Assembly: GCA_900770395.1 (NCBI GenBank)
Contig: CAAGKM010000036.1
Span: 1 to 9,066 of the forward strand
Direction: 5' to 3'
DNA length: 9,066 nt
DNA from: an uncultured Prevotella sp.
GTDB taxonomy: Bacteria; Bacteroidota; Bacteroidia; Bacteroidales; Bacteroidaceae
Part shown: positions 1 through 6,081 of the stretch, in pieces
How positions within the stretch are numbered: position 1 is the first letter of the stretch
Layout of the letters: each line of letters begins with the position of its first letter
Translations under genes and position numbers: made by a program
Notes under the pieces: model-generated
What the model saw: only the letters and a program-made list of their open reading frames with translations
Databases searched by the model: none
Told to the model about the DNA's origin: nothing

Positions 1-1108
1 ACACGTTTCTTCCGCTGACTATCATCACGTTCTCATCCTTGGCAGAGTTGCCCTTTGCTGCACTTGTCACAACACCGTCCTTCTTCACCTGAACGGCTCT
101 TCCGAAGCCGTCAACGAAAGTAACGGTCTCCAAGTCATCGTTAGGATGCTGGATGTCGTAGTGCTTGGTCACGGCGTATGCAGGAGCGGTAATGCCACTC
201 TCACCAAAGGTAGCCAAAGGCTGATATTCAAAGGCGATGGCATAAGGCACGCCTGTAGCCAACTCATTTGGACCACGTACGCCAGTAATGCGACCGAGGT
301 CGTCAACATCAGTCTCATAGTAGAAGTTGTTGAGGTCACGATGCTCCTTGGCTATACCATAGCGATAGTCAAAATTGCCTTGCTCGCTGCGGTAGCCCCA
401 CGCATCGTCAATGCGCTCAACATACATGTTCATCTCAGGCTCATAGCGGTACTTGTACCACATACGCTGTCCCTTGCCGTTGGCAGGGAGAGTCTTCTGG
501 ATGATGTTGCCGTAAGAGTCGTACTTGTAATCCGTAACAGCCTCGCCATCATTCAACTGCTGTGTAATCTGCGTGATGTGGTTGGCGTAGTTGGTATTAT
601 ACTTCGCCGTCACATGGTGATAGAGTGAGCCGTCACCGCCTGTAACAGTCACATCAACAGGAAGTCCGAGGATGTGCTTGCTTGCATTGTCGGTATATTT
701 GATAGCAGTCGCATAATCGAACTTGCCGTTTCCGGCCTCGCCAAGACTGCCCTTGTCGCTGTACTTGTAGGACTTCAACTCACCATGATAGCCATTGAGG
801 TAGTACTCATTCCATGCCTCAGATGTAACCACACCGTTTGCCGCTCCCTCATACTGCAAGTTTGCCGTATAGCGGAGAGGTACGAATGCAGATGCACGGT
901 CACTCCAAAGGTTCACGTCACGCTTTGCGAACGTGTACTTGTCTCCGTCGGCAGTCATATAATAACTGTCGTAACGGTTCTTTGTCTCCGTGTACTTGTT
1001 GCCGTTGGCATCCTCCACGGATGTGGCGGTAACATTGCCCTGCGTGTAGTAGTTGGCTACATCGTAGTTCTCAACAGCCTGTCTGTAAACAGAATTGCCA
1101 TTCTCCGT
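1..1108 (-). other. TcB-mid-C-like region leading into YD (Rhs) repeats
   Basis: Residues about 1653-2021. Tyr-rich strands lead to YD-type motifs: YDSYGNIIQKTL (D1849), DLGRITGVRGP (D1922-D1923) and DGFGRAVQVKKDG (D1985), 73 and 63 residues apart. These are the first blades of the Rhs spiral, which should continue past the window edge. No Rhs core-end signature or variable tip is reached. Confidence 0.75.
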
Positions 1109-4100
1109 GTCGAGGTTCTTGGTGATAACCTCACCGAAACCGAGGAACTCACGCTCATGACGGTCACGCTTTCCGTCCTTGTACTCAAAGGCGGTTGTCA
1201 TTACTGGACCATCGTCATGGATTCCGTCATCAATGATCAAGGCAGACATTACCCACTTTCCACCAGGGAGACCGTAGGTCGGAGTGGTGTGGGCATAGTC
1301 CAATGTGAAAGTTCCGCCGAAGGAGTTGGTGACAGACTTCAACATATTGGTTCTGCCAATAGCTGAGCGTGTAACCTTCAACTCGCTTTCCTTCTCAGAC
1401 TCAACGATGTCAAGATAGCCGTCACCGTCCACATCCTGCAAAGAATATGTAGGGCGGTTGATGCTATGTGAGGTGGAAGCACCAGGGTTGGTTGAAATCT
1501 TGATGCTTATGACAGGAATGTTGATGGTCAAAGTGAACGCTGCATTTGCAGACTCTGATGTAGAGGCTGATTCACTAAGCGCACTTGCACCCTTCCAACT
1601 GATAGGCTCGTCAAAGCCGTTACCTGTATTAAGGGCAACAATAATACCATCACCATTCTTCCAGACCTTATCTGGGAGACCATCAGAGTTGATGTCGATA
1701 AGGTTGTATTCCTCCTCGCTCTCTGAAGTTACGAGACCAAAGCCTGCGGAGAAACTGCCAGAGGCCTTGTTGATTTTATTGTTTTTCTCTTTATAGAATG
1801 TTTCGCCCCAACCTTGGTTAGCGCCACCACTTGCACCTATATCATAAGAGAGACTCTTACCACCTTGAATACGATCAAGTTCCCAGTCTATAGGCTCGGT
1901 AAAGGCATAGCCCAGATTTAATCTTACTTTCTTGTCGGAAAGAATCTTGTCTGGAAGGCCATCGCCATTGATGTCAATGAATGACTCTACGGCTTCATCT
2001 GTGTTCTTTGGCGCACTGCCAGTGATAGAGAATTGAGCTTGCCATTCTGTCTGTACATTGCTCAAAGACTGCTTTACACCTTTCGCCAAATTCGTAATCT
2101 GTGATACGGAAGCCACGGGATTACCGCCATATCCCCATGCCTCAGAAGCATTGTCAGAGTTATTAGCTCCGATACCCTTGTAGATTTCGCCACTCAATCC
2201 ACCTTGTGAATTGGTGTATTGGATAGTACCACCAGCAATGATGTCAGGAAATCCGTCACCGTTCATATCCATCATGGCAACTTCCGTCTTGGAACTGCCA
2301 TTCGCATTGTTGTGGGTGATGCCAAGCGCACCGCCTTGCACAACGGTACTCTTGCTTGATACCACTTGGCTTACAGCTGCCGCACCAGTACCCTGCAAGT
2401 ATTCACCTGCAAGTCCTGCCACCTCTGTATTATTATCCAATGGATTGGTAAGGAGTACATCCTGTTCTGTCAATCGGGCTGTGCTTGCCTCTGTCGCTGT
2501 AAGGTAGATGTCCTGTCGCTGACCGACCCACTTATCCATAGAAGTCTGGTCTGTACCCAATGGAGTGAATGCCATCGTGAGAGGGTCAACCTTGTCGTTC
2601 TCGTTTTCAGGCAATTTCAGCAATGACTCGTCAATAGGCTTTGCATATCTGCCCTCTGCCGAGTTATAAACAAAACCTCCCCAGCCACGATAAAGCATAC
2701 CGAAGCCAAGATTGTCATTCTCTGCATAGAATCCAGCAAGCACATTCTCTGTTACGAGACCTGCCGCATCTTTCAGAATGGAAACAGAGGCTGAAGTAAC
2801 AGTTTCATTAGAGATTGCTGCCGGATAGCTGTATTCAAACCAGATGTTCTTTCCTGCAGTAGTTGCAAATCGCAGAGTATCGGCTTTCAAAATGCCATTC
2901 TCGATAGTGAAAGACTTCTTGCCAACAAGCGCATCCTCTGTCTTGGCGGTCAAAGTAATCTGACCGTTGATAGAATTGTCCAAAAGGGTAAGCACTGGAG
3001 ACACAACCATAATTGTATCTGTCGCAGCGGTCAAGTATGGCTTGCCCTCTGACAAGGCATTTGTAAATATCTTGTAGTGTGCAGGAACGGCTACAGTCTG
3101 TTCGATATTGGTAGAGTCCTTATAAGTCACAGATGCTTGCCAACCGATGCTCTTCCAATCAACATTTGAGGTAGATGAAATCTCAAAGCTGAAATTGGTC
3201 AGTTTTTCTGTATTCTCCAGACTGATGTTGAGTGAATCGCCATTGAAAGTCTCATTAGCCTTCAGTGTACGAGCAAAGACCGTCTTCTCGATATAGTTCG
3301 GGTTGTCGTTTCCGTCACTGTCTTTCTTTTCATTGCTGCCGATGATGCTGAGAACAACATCGTCGGTTGTTACAGGCTTGTGGAAGGCACTGCGAACTTC
3401 CACGCTTGAACCATTCTCCACATTAGCGGAGGTGTTCACATCGTAGATGGCACCATCCTCAGGCTTGTATTCTGTAGAGGAAAGACCATTAGGCAAAACA
3501 TTTGACTCGCCAGCGTAAGTAATGGTAGGCGACCAGTTCACCTTGTCAAAAGAACCGTTGCTTGTTTCCTTAGAACCCGACTGCACACGGAAATAGATTC
3601 TGTCACCCCGCTTAACGGCAACAGAAGATACTGCAGCGGCATAAGAACTGCCGTCGCCCTTTGCAATAGTCTTGTTCCAAAGCTCATTGCCACCCTTTTG
3701 AATGGCAACCCTCACACCGTCCGCTTTCTGGTATTCGTCAGCGTCATAGTCTCCAGTAGGAGCGACAAGGCTTACTTGACCTGCCACGCTTACTGTTCCA
3801 TCCTTTGGCGCTTGCCATACACGCACAATATCCTCCATAGGGGAGTTCTTGATGGCTTCTGCCTGCTCATCCTCGCTAACCTCCATAACGGATGTGTCAA
3901 CCTTGCCACCATAGATGATAGGGCTTGGCGTGTCGGCACTGCTCAATGTAAACGTAGGCACTGCATTGCCAGACTGATCAAACTCCAAATGGTTGAAATA
4001 TACCTTTCCATTTGAAACGAGGTCAACAAGTCCGTCACCGTTGATGTCGCTGAAATACTGAGTGGTCTTTGTCTTAGTGGTTGACTTGTCCGTTCCGACA

Positions 4101-6064
4101 ACGGCAGTCAGGACATTCCAACCGACAACGGCATTCGCACCGAAAGTGTTGGTAGAACTTTTGGTTGTCGAGAAGTTACTGATGCCCTTTACCTTGACAG
4201 GCTCACCATATACGACTTCTCCGTTGTCTGTCTTAATCTGTGGACGATAATATACGGAACCACCGGACTTATACACCTTGTCAGGAAGTCCGTCACCGTT
4301 CAAGTCAACGAGTGCGGAAAGTCCCTTGCTCGTGTCGCTTGAATAGCTGTATGAGCCACCCACGGTATTGCCTTTCCAAGGACTTCCGTCCACGACACCC
4401 ACACCTGCATAGAACGAACCGCTTACAGAAGAACTTGTCGTTCCGCCAAGTGCAGTTGGCTTGTCGCTGAAACGCTTGCTGACAGCCTTTAACGGATTGA
4501 TGAACCCTGCGTCAAGTCCGTCATCGTGCGTGTTCCATTTCTCGGAATCATCCTTGAACGGAACATATCCCTTTTCAGCCTGCACATCATCATAATAGTC
4601 GAAGTTCTGGAAGGAGACCTCCTTGCCGTTGTTGTCATACTGTCTGACACCAGTGAGCATTTCCTTATGGAAAGCCCCTTCCTTATAGTCGAAGGCATAG
4701 CTGCGCAGGGTCTCGCCTTGGAAATTCACGGTCACTTTCTCCAACAGCCTGTTGGAGGAGGCGAGGAATCCATAGCGGGCATTGTTGGTCTTTACCTGCT
4801 TTACCTTGTTGCCATCAAAGAGTACAACGGTGTGCGGTTCCTGTCCTGCATTACCTGCGTGAACCTCCTTCAGATATGCAGCCTTGGCCTTCAAGCCGCC
4901 ACGCACATCCTCATCCACGATGTCATACACATATTCTATATAGTCACCGTGGAGTTCCTCGACACGTTTCAGCTTCCATTCGGCAATCACCTCACGGGTA
5001 CTGCCCGAAGCATCGGTGACATTGCCCTTTACAACAGCTCCGTCACCACCATAGATGTACTTGACACCCTGCTTGTCTGTAACCTCCCAATAATAGTTGG
5101 CAGGACTGTCACCCTTGCGGATGATACGGCTGAAATCACCGCCTTGGCGGGTGTAGAACTGGCGGTCAGCCTTTCTGTTCATCTTCTCGCCACGGTGTGC
5201 GACTCCCATCTGTCCGTTGTCGTCCATGGTGGAGAGCATTGAACCGGACAAGAGATAAGTCTCCGTCTCTTTTGACTGGTCATAACGAGGCACGCCCCAC
5301 CGGGTGTCAAGCGTTATGCTTGGCACGTTGACGTTCCAACCTTCACCGAGCCAACCGCTACCGCCCTCGCTGCTGTACTGCAAGCCGAGACTTGGCTGCA
5401 TGCCGTTTCGTGCTGGCGGCATCTCGAACGGATACTGCAGGTTGGCAGAGCCACGGTTGTTTGCGCTTGGAGGAGCAATGACATTTATCTTTGCCGTCGG
5501 GTCTGCCGCCTTGATGTCGTTCATCATCGTCGGGGCAAAGCCTTCGGTCTGCGGAGACTCCGGTGCCTGTATCACACCATTGATCATGTCTGTGAAGTGG
5601 GTGGTCTTTGAAACGACACACTCTTCCTTCTTGTCCACACGCACACGCTCCAACGCAACCCAATGCTTCTCGGCCGGGTCGTAGTAATAGGTACGGATGT
5701 CGTCCTCGGTATAGCCGCTTGGTATTCTCGTGCGGTCATACTTTATCTTGACAGTCGCGCCCTCGCCTGTGAAGTGTGTTCCGTGAGGGAGAAAACGGTA
5801 GCCATGTCCTCCTGCCGTGACATTGGTCATGGCAAAGTCAAGCTCAGGAACATTTTCCTCTCCGATAGAGTTCACGGAAAGGCTTCTGTTCCGAATGAGG
5901 TCTTTCTGAAGAACGACCAGTTTGCTACCTCCTACGGAGATACTGTCAGAGACACCCTTCTTGAAGAGTTTTCTCACGGCTGTCCCGTCCTTTGCCGAAA
6001 GGGACAGTGTGGCGGCAAGCAGTAAAACCAATGCCCACGCCACCTTCTGTATATAATTCTTCAT
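1..6064 (-). CDS. SpvB/TcB-like Rhs-family secreted giant protein (C-terminus beyond window)
   Basis: Open for 2021 codons with no stop before the window edge, so the protein is larger than 2021 residues and its end is not visible. Order: signal peptide 1-24; N-terminal beta-rich domain about 30-195 (TTHFTDMING at 154-163); SpvB domain from N202, with PPARNG and GVPRYD (257-262), to about 490; DxDxDG repeats starting at D587 and D673; a VRVWQAP-containing beta-sandwich-like domain about 745-850; further beta-rich sequence; repeats at D1266, D1364, D1457 and D1544; a TcdB-mid-like segment 1569-1645 (IGRTNMLKSV to FLGFGEV); then YD/Rhs-type motifs at 1849, 1922 and 1985. In known Tc toxins and Rhs proteins this set of domains builds a hollow shell that encloses a C-terminal toxic domain. 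Whether this copy carries a toxin cannot be seen. No TcA partner is in the window. It could instead be a non-toxic surface or wall-associated Rhs protein. Start ATG has a good RBS and a signal peptide. Confidence 0.95.
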   Translation of the reverse strand, partial: MKNYIQKVAWALVLLLAATLSLSAKDGTAVRKLFKKGVSDSISVGGSKLVVLQKDLIRNRSLSVNSIGEENVPELDFAMTNVTAGGHGYRFLPHGTHFTGEGATVKIKYDRTRIPSGYTEDDIRTYYYDPAEKHWVALERVRVDKKEECVVSKTTHFTDMINGVIQAPESPQTEGFAPTMMNDIKAADPTAKINVIAPPSANNRGSANLQYPFEMPPARNGMQPSLGLQYSSEGGSGWLGEGWNVNVPSITLDTRWGVPRYDQSKETETYLLSGSMLSTMDDNGQMGVAHRGEKMNRKADRQFYTRQGGDFSRIIRKGDSPANYYWEVTDKQGVKYIYGGDGAVVKGNVTDASGSTREVIAEWKLKRVEELHGDYIEYVYDIVDEDVRGGLKAKAAYLKEVHAGNAGQEPHTVVLFDGNKVKQVKTNNARYGFLASSNRLLEKVTVNFQGETLRSYAFDYKEGAFHKEMLTGVRQYDNNGKEVSFQNFDYYDDVQAEKGYVPFKDDSEKWNTHDDGLDAGFINPLKAVSKRFSDKPTALGGTTSSSVSGSFYAGVGVVDGSPWKGNTVGGSYSYSSDTSKGLSALVDLNGDGLPDKVYKSGGSVYYRPQIKTDNGEVVYGEPVKVKGISNFSTTKSSTNTFGANAVVGWNVLTAVVGTDKSTTKTKTTQYFSDINGDGLVDLVSNGKVYFNHLEFDQSGNAVPTFTLSSADTPSPIIYGGKVDTSVMEVSEDEQAEAIKNSPMEDIVRVWQAPKDGTVSVAGQVSLVAPTGDYDADEYQKADGVRVAIQKGGNELWNKTIAKGDGSSYAAAVSSVAVKRGDRIYFRVQSGSKETSNGSFDKVNWSPTITYAGESNVLPNGLSSTEYKPEDGAIYDVNTSANVENGSSVEVRSAFHKPVTTDDVVLSIIGSNEKKDSDGNDNPNYIEKTVFARTLKANETFNGDSLNISLENTEKLTNFSFEISSTSNVDWKSIGWQASVTYKDSTNIEQTVAVPAHYKIFTNALSEGKPYLTAATDTIMVVSPVLTLLDNSINGQITLTAKTEDALVGKKSFTIENGILKADTLRFATTAGKNIWFEYSYPAAISNETVTSASVSILKDAAGLVTENVLAGFYAENDNLGFGMLYRGWGGFVYNSAEGRYAKPIDESLLKLPENENDKVDPLTMAFTPLGTDQTSMDKWVGQRQDIYLTATEASTARLTEQDVLLTNPLDNNTEVAGLAGEYLQGTGAAAVSQVVSSKSTVVQGGALGITHNNANGSSKTEVAMMDMNGDGFPDIIAGGTIQYTNSQGGLSGEIYKGIGANNSDNASEAWGYGGNPVASVSQITNLAKGVKQSLSNVQTEWQAQFSITGSAPKNTDEAVESFIDINGDGLPDKILSDKKVRLNLGYAFTEPIDWELDRIQGGKSLSYDIGASGGANQGWGETFYKEKNNKINKASGSFSAGFGLVTSESEEEYNLIDINSDGLPDKVWKNGDGIIVALNTGNGFDEPISWKGASALSESASTSESANAAFTLTINIPVISIKISTNPGASTSHSINRPTYSLQDVDGDGYLDIVESEKESELKVTRSAIGRTNMLKSVTNSFGGTFTLDYAHTTPTYGLPGGKWVMSALIIDDGIHDDGPVMTTAFEYKDGKRDRHEREFLGFGEVITKNLDTENGNSVYRQAVENYDVANYYTQGNVTATSVEDANGNKYTETKNRYDSYYMTADGDKYTFAKRDVNLWSDRASAFVPLRYTANLQYEGAANGVVTSEAWNEYYLNGYHGELKSYKYSDKGSLGEAGNGKFDYATAIKYTDNASKHILGLPVDVTVTGGDGSLYHHVTAKYNTNYANHITQITQQLNDGEAVTDYKYDSYGNIIQKTLPANGKGQRMWYKYRYEPEMNMYVERIDDAWGYRSEQGNFDYRYGIAKEHRDLNNFYYETDVDDLGRITGVRGPNELATGVPYAIAFEYQPLATFGESGITAPAYAVTKHYDIQHPNDDLETVTFVDGFGRAVQVKKDGVVTSAAKGNSAKDENVMIVSGRNV
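1130..1360 (-). other. TcdB-mid-like (insecticidal Tc toxin B, middle/N-terminal) segment
   Basis: Residues 1569-1645, directly after the sixth loop. The order IGRTNMLKSV, NSFGGTFTLDYAHT, GKWVMSALIIDDG, AFEYKDGKRDRHEREFLGFG follows the TcB middle family closely, including the highly conserved R-x-x-x-E-F-x-G-F-G end. Confidence 0.85.
1409..2269 (-). repeat. DxDxDG (FG-GAP/VCBS-like) repeats 3 to 6
   Basis: Loops begin at D1266 (DMNGDGFPD), D1364 (DINGDGLPD), D1457 (DINSDGLPD) and D1544 (DVDGDGYLD), spaced 98, 93 and 87 residues. All acidic ligand positions are kept; the fifth repeat has Ser in place of Gly at loop position 4. With the first two repeats this makes six, the blade number I recall for the TcB propeller. 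Confidence 0.85.
3515..3826 (-). other. Carbohydrate-binding-like beta-sandwich inside the SpvB/Rhs-like protein
   Basis: Residues about 747-850: VRVWQAPKDGTVSVAGQV, then DGVRVAIQKGGNELWNKTI, then VKRGDRIYFRV and a final WSPTITYAG. The alternating strand pattern with WxAPxDGxVxVxG is like jelly-roll modules found in secreted glycan-binding proteins. The fold is inferred from pattern alone. Confidence 0.45.
4022..4306 (-). repeat. DxDxDG (FG-GAP/VCBS-like) repeats 1 and 2
   Basis: Two loops of the form D-x-N-x-D-G-x-x-D at D587-D595 (DLNGDGLPD) and D673-D681 (DINGDGLVD), 86 residues apart, each followed by a short V/I-Y strand. Such loops bind Ca2+ in FG-GAP and VCBS beta-propeller blades. 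At the DNA level both contain TCCGTCACCGTT on the plus strand, reflecting shared codons. Confidence 0.85.
4595..5461 (-). other. SpvB / TcB N-terminal domain
   Basis: Residues 202-490 of the Rhs-like protein. The opening pattern (RGSANLQYPFEMPPARNGM, LGLQYSS, GWLGEGWNVNVPSITL, GVPRYD, TYLLSG) matches the start of the Salmonella SpvB N-terminal and insecticidal TcB/TcaC families. In Tc toxins this domain forms part of the closed shell; it is not itself the ADP-ribosylating part of SpvB. Confidence 0.9.
5993..6064 (-). other. Sec signal peptide of the SpvB/Rhs-like protein
   Basis: Residues 1-24: MKNYIQK n-region, hydrophobic core (VAWALVLLLAATL), and SLSA before K25. There is no cysteine, so it is not a lipoprotein. 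Many Tc-type and proteobacterial Rhs proteins lack a cleavable Sec signal, so export to the periplasm by Sec is a distinguishing trait of this copy. Confidence 0.75.
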
Positions 6065-6070
6065 GCGTAT

Positions 6071-6078
6071 CTTCCTTT
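6071..6078 (-). promoter_or_regulatory. Ribosome binding site of the SpvB/Rhs-like gene
   Basis: The minus strand reads AAAGGAAG, with the purine core ending six bases before the ATG at 6064. It lies in the 17-base gap after the TAA of the upstream gene (6082-6084) and supports both the start choice and translation from a shared message. Strong AGGAAG-type sites are not universal in Bacteroidota, so this one is moderately informative. Confidence 0.6.
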
Positions 6079-6081
6079 AAG

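Noticed and set aside
674..1366. Plus-strand open frame of 230 codons
   Set aside because: Antisense to the TcdB-mid/Rhs coding region; its composition (Val/Leu-rich) is what the reverse of that protein gives, with no family match.
1409..4306. Recurring short DNA word near CCGTCACCGTT, which could suggest a DNA repeat or CRISPR
   Set aside because: Each copy encodes a DxDxDG loop in the same frame and the distances are irregular at DNA level; it is a protein repeat.
4526..5242. Plus-strand open frame of 238 codons starting at an ATG
   Set aside because: It is fully antisense to the SpvB domain of a well-supported minus-strand gene, has no recognisable domain and no clear ribosome binding site. 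It reads as a shadow frame.
5358..5663. Minus-strand 101-codon frame overlapping the SpvB start
   Set aside because: It lies in another frame inside the large gene, whose own frame gives clear SpvB motifs; no independent evidence.
6065..6081. Possible terminator between the two genes
   Set aside because: The 17-base gap has no inverted repeat or T-tract and holds the ribosome binding site of the second gene.
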